A program made the translations under genes and the position numbers. A DNA stretch of 64,000 nt from Thiomicrorhabdus sp033238645 (lineage in GTDB: Bacteria > Pseudomonadota > Gammaproteobacteria > Thiomicrospirales > Thiomicrospiraceae): the NCBI GenBank assembly GCA_033238645.1, contig BQXR01000003.1, positions 186,001 to 250,000 of the forward strand, in the 5' to 3' direction. The notes beneath the pieces are model-generated. The model was not told where the DNA came from, did not search any database, and saw only the letters and a list, made by a program, of their open reading frames with translations. The number at the start of each line of letters is the position of its first letter. The stretch's first letter is position 1. Positions 35,980-44,769 of this stretch are shown piece by piece.

Positions 35980-36987
35980 ATGAAAAGAGTTGAACTAAGT
36001 CATGGCGGTGGTGGGGCTGAGACCCAGCAGCTGATTCAGTCACTGTTTTATCAAGCATTTGGCAATGAGATTTTGCTTAAATCTGAAGATGCGGCGTTGT
36101 TACAGGTTGAGGGGCAGATCGCTTTTACCACAGACAGTTTTACGGTTAGCCCGCTATTTTTTCAGGGTGGTAATATTGGTAATCTCGCCATTGCGGGTAC
36201 GGTGAATGATTTAGCCATGATGGCCGCGGAACCACTCTATTTGAGTTGTGCTTTTATCATTGAAGAGGGGTTGCCTTGGGTTGAGTTAGAGTCCATTGTT
36301 TTAAGCATGGCTGAAGAGCTAAAAAAATGCGGTGCAAAAGTGGTTTGTGGTGATACTAAAGTGGTGCCAAAAGGCGCGGTAGATCAACTATTTATTAACA
36401 CATCAGGCATTGGAAGAGTAGTTTGCGATGCCATCTTAACGCCATCTGCTCATCAACTTAAACAGGGTGATGCGATTATTGTCTCGGGTGATATTGGTCG
36501 CCATGGTGCGGTGATACTCTCAGCAAGAGAGGGCATGGATCTACAAAGTGATATCGTCAGTGACTGTCAGGTGCTTTGGCCGATGATCAAGGCCTTAATC
36601 GATACAGGGGTTGAGTGCCATGCATTGCGGGATGCCACACGCGGTGGGCTGTCTGCGTTATTGAATGAGTGGGCGGCGACCTCACAAGTCTCTATTGAAG
36701 TACAAGAGGATCAAATTCCCATTGACAGTGCGGTACAAGGTCTATGTGAGTTACTTGGCTTTGATGCGCTCGATTTTGCCAATGAGGGCTCTTTTGTGTT
36801 GAGTGTCCCTGCTGATCAGGCGGAGCTTGCGCTAGGTGTTTTACATCGCTTTCCACCTTGCCAAAAAGCCACTCAGATAGGTTCCGTAAAAGGTTTTCAA
36901 ACAGGGCAGGTTATTTTGCAAACCCCTTGGGGCAGTCAACGAAGACTTGAGTTGCCCAAGGGTGAGCTGCTACCGAGAATCTGTTAA
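35980..36987 (+). CDS. hypE: Carbamoyl dehydratase HypE
   Basis: HypE turns a carbamoyl group placed on its C-terminal Cys by HypF into thiocyanate, the source of the cyanide ligands. The protein ends in the diagnostic PRIC. The N-terminal LSHGGGGAETQQLI and the PurM-like ATP-binding core (GDTKVVPKGAVDQLFINTSG) match the family. Length is 335 residues. It begins five bases after hypD. Confidence 0.96.
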   Translation: MKRVELSHGGGGAETQQLIQSLFYQAFGNEILLKSEDAALLQVEGQIAFTTDSFTVSPLFFQGGNIGNLAIAGTVNDLAMMAAEPLYLSCAFIIEEGLPWVELESIVLSMAEELKKCGAKVVCGDTKVVPKGAVDQLFINTSGIGRVVCDAILTPSAHQLKQGDAIIVSGDIGRHGAVILSAREGMDLQSDIVSDCQVLWPMIKALIDTGVECHALRDATRGGLSALLNEWAATSQVSIEVQEDQIPIDSAVQGLCELLGFDALDFANEGSFVLSVPADQAELALGVLHRFPPCQKATQIGSVKGFQTGQVILQTPWGSQRRLELPKGELLPRIC

Positions 36988-37003
36988 AGGGTAGGGCGAT
37001 TAA

Positions 37004-37348
37004 ATGCACGAGTACTCTATTGTTCAAGCACTGATTGAACAGTGTGAATTAGAAGCGCTGGCTCACAAAGCGACTAACATCCATAAAGTGGTGATTAAAG
37101 TCGGCAAGCTCAGTGGGGTTGAACCCTACCTATTGCAGCTGGCATTTGATAGTTTTAAAGAGATCAGTACCTTTTGTCAGAGTGCTGTTTTAGAGATGAG
37201 TATTCAGCCAGTAGAGATTCTCTGTTACGGCTGCGGCACCGTTAGCGAACTCACAGAACATCACTATGTTTGCCCTAAATGCCATAGCAGTGATATTTCG
37301 GTCACTGATGGTAAAGAGATGTTTTTAATGCAGCTTGAAATGGTGTAA
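37004..37348 (+). CDS. hypA: Hydrogenase nickel incorporation protein HypA
   Basis: HypA is a nickel metallochaperone that works with HypB. The N-terminal MHEYSI has the nickel-binding His2. A zinc site is formed by CYGCG and CPKCHS near residues 73-95. Length is 114 residues. Having hypA after hypE, rather than first, is a reordered version of the usual hypABCDE series. A 146-base gap with a G-run repeat and a tandem repeat separates it from the hydrogenase genes. Confidence 0.94.
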   Translation: MHEYSIVQALIEQCELEALAHKATNIHKVVIKVGKLSGVEPYLLQLAFDSFKEISTFCQSAVLEMSIQPVEILCYGCGTVSELTEHHYVCPKCHSSDISVTDGKEMFLMQLEMV

Positions 37349-37402
37349 ATTAAGCAGATAAATTAATCCGTATTATTAAGTAGTTAGATCGGCCTCTTTA
37401 TT

Positions 37403-37422
37403 ATTTGAACAGGGGGGGGTAG
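37403..37422 (+). repeat. G-run repeat, copy 8
   Basis: ATTTGAACA, eight G, TAG. It lies in the gap between hypA and the fused hydrogenase small-subunit gene. Confidence 0.8.
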
Positions 37423-37445
37423 GTTGCTTTTGACACAGAGTCCAG

Positions 37446-37493
37446 TTTGGAATTTAATTTGGAACTCAACATGGAACTTAACTAGGAACTCGG
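37446..37493 (+). repeat. Four 12-base tandem repeats ending at the hydrogenase start
   Basis: Four imperfect 12-base units follow one another: TTTGGAATTTAA, TTTGGAACTCAA, CATGGAACTTAA and CTAGGAACTCGG. The last ends one base before ATG 37495. Each unit has a GGAA core, and that of the final unit (AGGAA) is well placed as the ribosome-binding site. Confidence 0.8.
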
Positions 37494-37494
37494 T

Positions 37495-39927
37495 ATGAAA
37501 ATAGTCATTGTTGGCGGAGGTATTGCAGCGGATTATTTGGCCAATAGCCTGTTATCGCAGGATGCATCGGTTGAAGTTCAAATTATCTCAAAAGAGACCT
37601 ATGCGCCTTATGATCGAATTCATCTGTGCGATCTGGTAGAGGGTTCAGCTGATATTCAGGATATTACCTTAGAGCTTAACCCTAAGGTTCAAGTTGCACT
37701 TAATCAAGAAGTGATTGCGATTGATACTCAGGCCAAACAAGTGGTCTGCCAGAAGCAAAACTTCTCTTATGACTATTTGATTATTGCATCGGGTTCAGAG
37801 CCAAGAACTGCTTTTGATATCGAAGGCATTGATAATGCGGTCACCTTCCGCAGTGCAGAAGATAGCTTTCAAATCGCGAATAACTTACAAAATCGTAATG
37901 TCGTTATTATTGGCGCAGGGCCAATCGGCCTTGAGTTATTAGATACTTTAATGCGCATGCCGCAAGCGAAAAAGATCTATCTTTTGGTACGTAATAAAAC
38001 GCTCTACTCTCTAGATTTAGACCCTTCCAGTGTTGCATTGATTCAAAAAGCCTTTGAGCGTGATGACCGTATTACCATCTCCTTTAATGACCAAATCATT
38101 GATAAGACGGTTTTAGAGGGTCACATAACGCAGATTAAAACCAAACAACTTGAGATTGAAAATCCATTTATTATTTTCGGGATTGGCATTAAACCCAATG
38201 TTGATTTTGCCCGTAGTAGTCTTGAAAATGATCGCGGTATTATGGTAGATGAGCATATGCGCAGCTCAGACCTGTTTATTTATGCAGTGGGTGAAGCAGC
38301 TCAAATTAAAGCATCTGGTTTTACTGCCGGCCATGTGAAAGAGTGTCGTTTGCAAGCAGATACGGCAGTAAGCCATATCCTAAAAACCAATGTTCAAAGC
38401 TTTGAACGCGACGTCGCGGTGGATGGTTTAAAAGTAGGTGCTTTCCAGTTTACCGATGTTGCCTCACCTTTTTACGATATCAATGATCCCGATAATGAGG
38501 TGGTGTTATTGCGCTCTAAGTCAGAGAATCGCATTGACCAATATATTCTTAATCACGACAAACTGATGCGCTTTATTGGCGTTAACTCCAATGTTGATGC
38601 CCTATACCTAAAGCAATTGATTATCGAAAACCAAGATATAGATGCCTCTTATCTCTATAACAATCGTCATGAGAATGAGCGCGGACGTTTGATCTGTAGT
38701 TGCGTAGGGGCTTATCAACAAGATCTGATTGAGTTGGTGGAAGATAATGCCGTTACCAGTTTTATTGAGCTGCAACCCTATAGCAATGCAGGGCGTGTAT
38801 GCGGGCGTTGTAAAAAGGATGTGGCCAATCTTATTAGTAATGCCCATGTGAATCCTGAAGAGGTAGCGCGTAAAAAGGCTGCCAAAATTGAAGCGAACAA
38901 ACAAGCTAAGTGGGACAGAGCCAAAAGGCGTATTGAGAAATTTAACCGCCTACACCCAAAGAATGAGATTAGCACGGATCACTTTGCCGATGCCTTAGAA
39001 TCATTTGATAAGGTGAGTGAATTTAATGGCTGGGTCTCTATGATGACACTCAATTTGAACCTGCCCTCTGAGTATGATCATCTGATTCACCAAGGGGTTC
39101 AGCAGATGAATAAACTGCCTGTTATCTGGTTAGAGCTGGCGGATTGCTCGGGCAACTCAGAAGCTTTTATTAAATCAGTTAACCCGACCATTGATGATCT
39201 GATCCTTAAGTTTATCTCTTTGGATTACCATGAACTATTGATGGCCGCTTCTGGCCCGCAATCAGAGCATCTTTTAGATCAACTGATTGAAGCCGATAAA
39301 GGCGAATATATCTTAATGGTAGAGGGTGCTGTGCCATTAGGTTTAAATGGTAACTTTTTAAGAATTGGCCCCAATGGCGAGACGGGTGAAGCACTGTTAA
39401 AACGGGTCGCTAAAAATGCCGCGGCTGTGTTTGCTATTGGTTCCTGTGCTTTAGATGGCGGTGTAGTTGCTGCTGCGCCCAATCCAACGGGGGCGGTTGG
39501 TGTTGCTGAAGCCTTAGAGCGTGACGATATTATCAACCTGCCAGGTTGCCCAGTGAATCCGATTAATATTGTCGGGACGCTGCTGCACTACATTATGTTT
39601 GCTGAGATGCCGCCTTTAGATACCAAAAATCAACCGCTGTGGGCTTATGCACCGTTGATTCACGATAACTGCGAACGCCGCGGCCACTACGATGCGGGCG
39701 AGTTTGTCAGAGAGTGGGGGGATGAAGGGGCTAAGAAAGGTTGGTGTCTATATGAGATGGGCTGTAAAGGCCCCTATGCGGATATTAACTGTTCTACCGT
39801 GAAGTTCAACGAGGGCACCTCTTGGCCGGTGCAAGCAGGACATGGTTGTATCGCCTGTGGTAAAGGCAAGATCGCCTTTGATGAATATGCCAACCACCGT
39901 AAAGTTATTCAACTGCCGATATCGTAA
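37495..39927 (+). CDS. NiFe hydrogenase small subunit fused to a NirB-like FAD/NAD(P)H oxidoreductase and Bfd-like [2Fe-2S] domain
   Basis: The protein is one 810-residue chain. Residues 1-390 form a pyridine-nucleotide-disulfide-type flavoprotein with an N-terminal FAD motif (VIVGGGIAADYLA), the NirB-like PYDRIHLCDLVEG, the NAD(P) motif VIIGAGPIGLE and a late FAD segment IYAVGEAA. A Bfd-like [2Fe-2S] site follows (C401, C403, C436, C439), then a basic linker (455-490). The hydrogenase small subunit starts near 540. Its proximal cluster ligands are C551, C651 and C685 with N554 replacing the fourth Cys; the distal ones are H723, C726, C751 and C757; the medial ones are C766, C785 and C788. 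There is no Tat signal or C-terminal anchor, so it is cytoplasmic. The likely role is passing electrons between H2 and NAD(P) or another partner. Confidence 0.9.
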   Translation: MKIVIVGGGIAADYLANSLLSQDASVEVQIISKETYAPYDRIHLCDLVEGSADIQDITLELNPKVQVALNQEVIAIDTQAKQVVCQKQNFSYDYLIIASGSEPRTAFDIEGIDNAVTFRSAEDSFQIANNLQNRNVVIIGAGPIGLELLDTLMRMPQAKKIYLLVRNKTLYSLDLDPSSVALIQKAFERDDRITISFNDQIIDKTVLEGHITQIKTKQLEIENPFIIFGIGIKPNVDFARSSLENDRGIMVDEHMRSSDLFIYAVGEAAQIKASGFTAGHVKECRLQADTAVSHILKTNVQSFERDVAVDGLKVGAFQFTDVASPFYDINDPDNEVVLLRSKSENRIDQYILNHDKLMRFIGVNSNVDALYLKQLIIENQDIDASYLYNNRHENERGRLICSCVGAYQQDLIELVEDNAVTSFIELQPYSNAGRVCGRCKKDVANLISNAHVNPEEVARKKAAKIEANKQAKWDRAKRRIEKFNRLHPKNEISTDHFADALESFDKVSEFNGWVSMMTLNLNLPSEYDHLIHQGVQQMNKLPVIWLELADCSGNSEAFIKSVNPTIDDLILKFISLDYHELLMAASGPQSEHLLDQLIEADKGEYILMVEGAVPLGLNGNFLRIGPNGETGEALLKRVAKNAAAVFAIGSCALDGGVVAAAPNPTGAVGVAEALERDDIINLPGCPVNPINIVGTLLHYIMFAEMPPLDTKNQPLWAYAPLIHDNCERRGHYDAGEFVREWGDEGAKKGWCLYEMGCKGPYADINCSTVKFNEGTSWPVQAGHGCIACGKGKIAFDEYANHRKVIQLPIS

Positions 39928-41699
39928 TGAGAAGTAATATGACGAACAAAACAACAGATTCAACCGCTAAAAAACAGAAGATTGTCATTGATCCCGTTAC
40001 GCGTATTGAGGGGCATCTGCGGGTTGAAGTGGAGGTGGATGAGAATAATATCGTCACCGAGGCTTGGGCGTCTGGACAACTCTTCCGTGGTATTGAAACC
40101 ATTCTAAAGAACCGTGATCCACGAGATACAGGCCTGATTGCCCAGCGTATTTGCGGTGTCTGTACCAACTCGCACTATCGTGCCTCAATTACTGCGGTTG
40201 AAAATGCTTATGGAATTGTGCCGCCAAGAAATGCAGAGATCATCCGTAACCTAGTCTCTCTGGCACTATTTGTCCAAGATCATTTAGTTCACTACTACCA
40301 CTTGCACTCGTTAGATTATGTGGATGTGGTCAGTGCCTTAGAAGCAGATTCTGAGAAGGCTGCTAAGATTGCACATCAGTGGCATAAGCAGCCCTACAAC
40401 TGTTCGCAGGGCGATTTAGAAGCGGTTAAAGAGAAGCTGGGTAGTTTTGTAAATGCAGGCCGTTTAGGGCTATTTGCTAATGGTTACTGGGGGCATCCTG
40501 AGTATAAGTTGTCGCCAGAAGAAAACTTGATTCACATGAATCACTATCTGGAAGCGCTGCGTATTCAACGTGAAGTCAGTAAAGCCATCGCCATCTTTGG
40601 CGGCAAAACACCCCACCCGCAAAACCTAGTGGTGGGCGGTGTAACCAGTGTCATGGATATGCTCAATCCGCAACGTCTGAATGACTATCTATTTATTATT
40701 AAAGATACACAAGCTTTCTTAAAACGTGCCTATCTGCCCGATGTAAAAATGGTCGTTGCAGCTTATAAGGATAATATTAAGGCAGGATTTGGCCGTGGAA
40801 ATGGTAGCTTTTTTTGCGCAGGGGGGTATGACCTTGGTTCGTTCAATAGTGCTGAAAATGCTTCTAATAATGACAGTGAATCTTCTAAGTTATTTGTTGA
40901 CGGTGTTATCTGGGGGCATGATTTTGACAAGGTAGAATCCTTTGATGAAAATCATATTACCGAAGAGGCCTCGCGTTCTTGGTATGCCGATGAACAGCCA
41001 ACCAGTCCTTATGATGAAACCACTGAACCGCACTATACTGACCTGAATACTGATGGGACTTTAAAGACCGAAGGTAAATATAGTTGGATTAAAGCGCCAC
41101 GTTATAAAGGTCAACCTATGGAAGTAGGGCCCGCTGCGCGTATGATTATCGGTTACTTGAAAGGGGCAACACTCATCAAACCTTATGTACAACAGTTTAT
41201 GGATGATACCGATCTTGAGTTGATTGACTTCTCTTCAACACTAGGGCGTAATGTAGCCAGAGCGATTGAGGCTGAGGTGACTTGTGATGTGATTTTTAGC
41301 TCTGTCAGTGAACTGATTGAAAATATTAAGTATTACAATGAAGAGACCTGGACAAAATATGACTTTGATGCCTTGCCAACCAGCACCAAAGGCTGTGCCA
41401 TTCTAGAGGTACCGCGTGGGACTTTAAGTCACTTTATTAGAATTGAAAATGCCAAGGTGGCAAACTATCAAGCGGTGGTGCCAACCACATGGAACGCCTC
41501 ACCAAAAGATGCCAATGGCAAACGCGGGCCTTATGAAGAGGCGATTGTTGGCCTTCATCTGGCCGATCCTCAGCAACCCTTAGAGGTGTTGCGTGCAGTG
41601 CACTCTTTTGATCCTTGTTTAGCTTGTGCAGTGCATGTTATAGACGCTAAGGGAAAAACCTTAGCAGAGTATCGAGTGCCTGCTAAGATGGGGCTTTAA
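39927..41699 (+). CDS. NiFe hydrogenase large (catalytic) subunit
   Basis: This subunit binds the NiFe site. The N-terminal motif RICGVCTNSH supplies C76 and C79, and the C-terminal DPCLACAVH supplies the other two Cys. About 20 residues after that His would be removed by the maturation protease. The start is ATG 39927, which overlaps the TAA of the small-subunit gene (TAATG), or ATG 39939 after GAGAAG. Both are in frame. At 590 residues the length is normal. The lack of a Tat-carrying partner places the enzyme in the cytoplasm and suggests group 2-like affinity, but subgroup assignment needs a tree. Confidence 0.95.
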   Translation: MRSNMTNKTTDSTAKKQKIVIDPVTRIEGHLRVEVEVDENNIVTEAWASGQLFRGIETILKNRDPRDTGLIAQRICGVCTNSHYRASITAVENAYGIVPPRNAEIIRNLVSLALFVQDHLVHYYHLHSLDYVDVVSALEADSEKAAKIAHQWHKQPYNCSQGDLEAVKEKLGSFVNAGRLGLFANGYWGHPEYKLSPEENLIHMNHYLEALRIQREVSKAIAIFGGKTPHPQNLVVGGVTSVMDMLNPQRLNDYLFIIKDTQAFLKRAYLPDVKMVVAAYKDNIKAGFGRGNGSFFCAGGYDLGSFNSAENASNNDSESSKLFVDGVIWGHDFDKVESFDENHITEEASRSWYADEQPTSPYDETTEPHYTDLNTDGTLKTEGKYSWIKAPRYKGQPMEVGPAARMIIGYLKGATLIKPYVQQFMDDTDLELIDFSSTLGRNVARAIEAEVTCDVIFSSVSELIENIKYYNEETWTKYDFDALPTSTKGCAILEVPRGTLSHFIRIENAKVANYQAVVPTTWNASPKDANGKRGPYEEAIVGLHLADPQQPLEVLRAVHSFDPCLACAVHVIDAKGKTLAEYRVPAKMGL

Positions 41700-41702
41700 G
41701 GG

Positions 41703-42272
41703 GTGCTTGCCGATACTCCTTTTGCGGTGATGGGTATTGGTAATATCCTCTTTAAAGATGAAGGCCTTGGTGTTTACGCTTCACAATATCTACAAGCCAA
41801 TTATGACTTTACGCCAAAAATTGATCTGATTGATGGCGGTACTATGGGGATGAATATGATTCATACCTATCAACGTTATCAACGCTTGATTATTTTAGAT
41901 ACCATCAGTATTGAAAGCACGGAAACCGCTGGTGCGATTTATAGTTTAAATGCCGATGTACTGCAAGGCTTAGGCAACTGTCGTAAAACAGCTCATGAGA
42001 TCGAGGTGCTACAAACCCTAGAGTTAGGTGCGTTGGCGGGGGATATGGCAGAGATTCAAATTATCGCCATGGTGCCCGATGATATCGATGAAGTAACCAT
42101 GACGCTAAGCCCCTCCGTTTTAGAGGCGATGCCACTATTTATTGAGACAATTCTGACGGAACTAGGCAGATGGGGTGTAGAATACCAGCCCAAAAAACAG
42201 GCTTCAAGCCAGAAAATATCGTGGCAAGCGATTATAGATCAGTACAACCAACAGCAGGCCTTATGCAAGTAG
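41703..42272 (+). CDS. Hydrogenase maturation protease (HyaD/HybD family)
   Basis: This endopeptidase cuts the C-terminal tail of the large subunit after nickel is inserted. It has the family motif MGIGNILFKDEGLGV with the nickel-binding Glu, and DGGTMGMNMIHTYQRY with the Asp. Length is 189 residues from GTG 41703, which follows AAGGG and lies four bases after the large-subunit stop, so translation is coupled. Confidence 0.93.
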   Translation: MLADTPFAVMGIGNILFKDEGLGVYASQYLQANYDFTPKIDLIDGGTMGMNMIHTYQRYQRLIILDTISIESTETAGAIYSLNADVLQGLGNCRKTAHEIEVLQTLELGALAGDMAEIQIIAMVPDDIDEVTMTLSPSVLEAMPLFIETILTELGRWGVEYQPKKQASSQKISWQAIIDQYNQQQALCK

Positions 42273-42294
42273 TTGACAACTTTAGAGAGTACAA

Positions 42295-44685
42295 TTGAAA
42301 AAATCGACGGCTTCACAACAACACATCTGTTTAAAGGTTTCTGGCCGCGTTCAAGGGGTAGGCTTTCGCCCCTATGTCTACCAGCTTGCAACACGATTAA
42401 ATCTAAAAGGCTCTGTCTGTAATACCCCAATGGGGGTGACTATTTATCTGCAAGGTGACTTAAGTACGATAGATGATTTTGAGCAGCAGTTAACCACTAA
42501 TCCCCCCGTGCTTGCCCGCATAAAAAGTATTAAAAATAACAATCAACCGTTGGAAAATTATAGTGGTTTTGAGATTCTAGAGAGTAAACCTCTAGAGCGT
42601 TTAACCTCATTTACCCCTTTTAAAAAAGTGGATAACAACTATCAAATATCACCCGATATAGGCCTGTGTGAACACTGTTTAGCAGAGTTTAATGATCCTG
42701 AGAATCGTCGTTATTTAGATCCGTTTATTAACTGCTCTGATTGTGGGCCGCGTTATACGGTGATGCATAGCTTACCTTATGATCGTCAACGCTCCTCAAT
42801 GAGTGACTTTGATCTTTGTCATGCTTGCTCTACTGAGTACCACAATCCATTATATCGACGTTACCACACCCAAGGGATTTGTTGTCCAGACTGTGGCCCC
42901 AAAATTAGTTTGTACGATGCTAAACAACTCCCTATTGCAGAAGGGTCAGAGGCGATTAAGAAGGTTGCTGAGGTACTCAACAGTGCAGGTATTGTTGCTT
43001 TTAAAGGCATGGGTGGTTTTCATATACTTTGTGATGCGAGCAATGACATTGCGGTGGAGAAATTACGCCAACGAAAACGCCGTAATAAAAAACCGCTGGC
43101 AGTTCTTTGTGCCAATATCGAAATGGCTTTACAGCAGGGGGATATTAGCCCTTACGAACAGACCCTTTTTGCGAGTGAAATAAGCCCTATTATGCTGTTT
43201 CCTAAAAATCCCAGCAGTATTCTTAGTGATTTAATCGCTCCAGATACCAATCAGGTTGGACTATTTTTAGCACATACGCCATTGCAGCAACTGCTATTCA
43301 AATATTTTGATAAACCGCTGGTCGCTACCAGTGCCAATATATCCGGTGATCCAATTCTCTATGAAGTGGATGATGTTTTTGACAGCCTGTGTCGTCCTGA
43401 TTTTGAGCTAGTGGATTATGTGCTCGATTATAATCGCGATATTGTGAACCCGTGTGATGACAGCGTGGTACAAACGGTTGCGGGTACCTCTGTTATTTTG
43501 CGATTGGGTAGGGGGCTAGCACCCCACTATGGGGATCTGAAATTACCAGAATCGAGTAACAATCAAACTATGAGTAAGGCTAATAAAAGCCGTAAGAGTA
43601 AACCTAATTTAGCCGTGCTTGCTGTGGGTGCTCAACAGAAGAGTAGCATTGCCATTGGTTACTCAAATCAGTGGATGCTATCACCTTACATTGGTGATTT
43701 GACTAGCTTGGCCAGTGAGCAGCGTTTTGACCAAACTTTTCATCGACTACAAAACCTAACCCAGAGTTTATTTAAAGAGGTCACGAGTGATGCTCACCCT
43801 GATTATGCTAGTAGCAAGTGGGCAGTAGAGTTTTGTCAACGTAACCGTTGGCCATTGATTAAAGTCCCCCATCACTATGCGCATGTATTAGCTTGTATGG
43901 CTGAGTTTCAACTGTCTGGTGAGCCATTATTGGCATTTAGCTGGGATGGTTCAGGTCTTGGGGATGATGGCACTATTTGGGGAGGGGAAGTCTTTTTATC
44001 CTCAGATCAAGAGTGTTACCGTGTTGATCACCTACGCACGTTTAAGCTGCTCGGCGGTGACATCGCCAATCAACAACCGAGACGCATCGCCTTATCACTG
44101 CTATTTGATCTAATGCCTGTTAAAACAGTTTTAGAGCTAGATATCCCCAGCATTAAAGCCTTCTCAGAGTTTGAGATTCATCAGTTATATAAAAGTCATC
44201 AAAGTGGTTTAAACACACCAGAAAGCTCCTCGATGGCCAGAATGTTCGATGCTGTTGCCAGCTTAATCGGCTTGTTACAAAACAGTGACTATGAAGGGCA
44301 GAGTGGTCTCATGTTGGAGAGGCTCTATGACAGCAGCATTACCAGCGCCTATAATTTTGAAAACCACGATGGCATTATCGATTTACAACCGATGTTATGG
44401 CAGATTATCGAAGATATGGAGCATGGCATTTCGCAGTCAGAGATGGCCAGCCAGTTTATTAATATGCTGGTTAATTTGATTGAGTCTATCTCAGATAGAT
44501 TAGTCGGTTTTCCAGTCATGGTCACAGGGGGGGTATTTCAAAACAGAACCCTACTGTCATTGCTTTGCGAGCGCTTCGAATATCGACCACAACCTTTTTA
44601 CTTTCAACAGCACACTCCAATCAATGACGGCAGTATCGCACTAGGCCAACTCTGGTGGGCAATGCATAATGACTCAAAATCTTAA
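42295..44685 (+). CDS. hypF: Carbamoyltransferase HypF
   Basis: HypF makes the carbamoyl group for the hydrogenase cyanide ligands from carbamoyl phosphate and ATP and passes it to HypE. The domains follow in the usual order: acylphosphatase (KVSGRVQGVGFRPYVYQLA), two zinc fingers (CEHC, CSDC, CHAC, CPDC), a YrdC-like domain (IVAFKGMGGFHILCDA), and a Kae1-like domain (VPHHYAHVLACMAE, SWDGSGLGDDGTIWGGE, VTGGVFQNR). Length is 796 residues from TTG 42295, the only start that keeps the full acylphosphatase domain. It closes the hydrogenase operon. Confidence 0.95.
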   Translation: MKKSTASQQHICLKVSGRVQGVGFRPYVYQLATRLNLKGSVCNTPMGVTIYLQGDLSTIDDFEQQLTTNPPVLARIKSIKNNNQPLENYSGFEILESKPLERLTSFTPFKKVDNNYQISPDIGLCEHCLAEFNDPENRRYLDPFINCSDCGPRYTVMHSLPYDRQRSSMSDFDLCHACSTEYHNPLYRRYHTQGICCPDCGPKISLYDAKQLPIAEGSEAIKKVAEVLNSAGIVAFKGMGGFHILCDASNDIAVEKLRQRKRRNKKPLAVLCANIEMALQQGDISPYEQTLFASEISPIMLFPKNPSSILSDLIAPDTNQVGLFLAHTPLQQLLFKYFDKPLVATSANISGDPILYEVDDVFDSLCRPDFELVDYVLDYNRDIVNPCDDSVVQTVAGTSVILRLGRGLAPHYGDLKLPESSNNQTMSKANKSRKSKPNLAVLAVGAQQKSSIAIGYSNQWMLSPYIGDLTSLASEQRFDQTFHRLQNLTQSLFKEVTSDAHPDYASSKWAVEFCQRNRWPLIKVPHHYAHVLACMAEFQLSGEPLLAFSWDGSGLGDDGTIWGGEVFLSSDQECYRVDHLRTFKLLGGDIANQQPRRIALSLLFDLMPVKTVLELDIPSIKAFSEFEIHQLYKSHQSGLNTPESSSMARMFDAVASLIGLLQNSDYEGQSGLMLERLYDSSITSAYNFENHDGIIDLQPMLWQIIEDMEHGISQSEMASQFINMLVNLIESISDRLVGFPVMVTGGVFQNRTLLSLLCERFEYRPQPFYFQQHTPINDGSIALGQLWWAMHNDSKS

Positions 44686-44700
44686 AAATAGGCTTTTATA

Positions 44701-44718
44701 TTTTGAAGAGGGGGGGGG
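44701..44718 (+). repeat. G-run repeat, copy 9 (variant)
   Basis: TTTTGAAGA followed by nine G, then AAGA. It is just past hypF and about 50 bases before the left end of the IS30 remnant. The core C is changed to A. Confidence 0.65.
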
Positions 44719-44769
44719 AAGAATTTTTGGTAGTAGGTCGAGCCTGTATAATTCACGGTTTCGGATAAT

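Noticed and set aside
37403..37494. CRISPR-like or direct-repeat array before the hydrogenase gene
   Set aside because: The units are 12 bases, contiguous and without spacers, so this is a simple tandem repeat.
40806..40820. TTTGCGCAGGGGGGTATG in the hydrogenase large subunit
   Set aside because: It has GCGCA instead of GAGCA and is read as CAGGYD in a normal coding context. I kept it out of the list.
44526..44533. G7 run near the end of hypF
   Set aside because: It encodes the conserved TGGVFQNR motif of the Kae1-like domain and is not the element.
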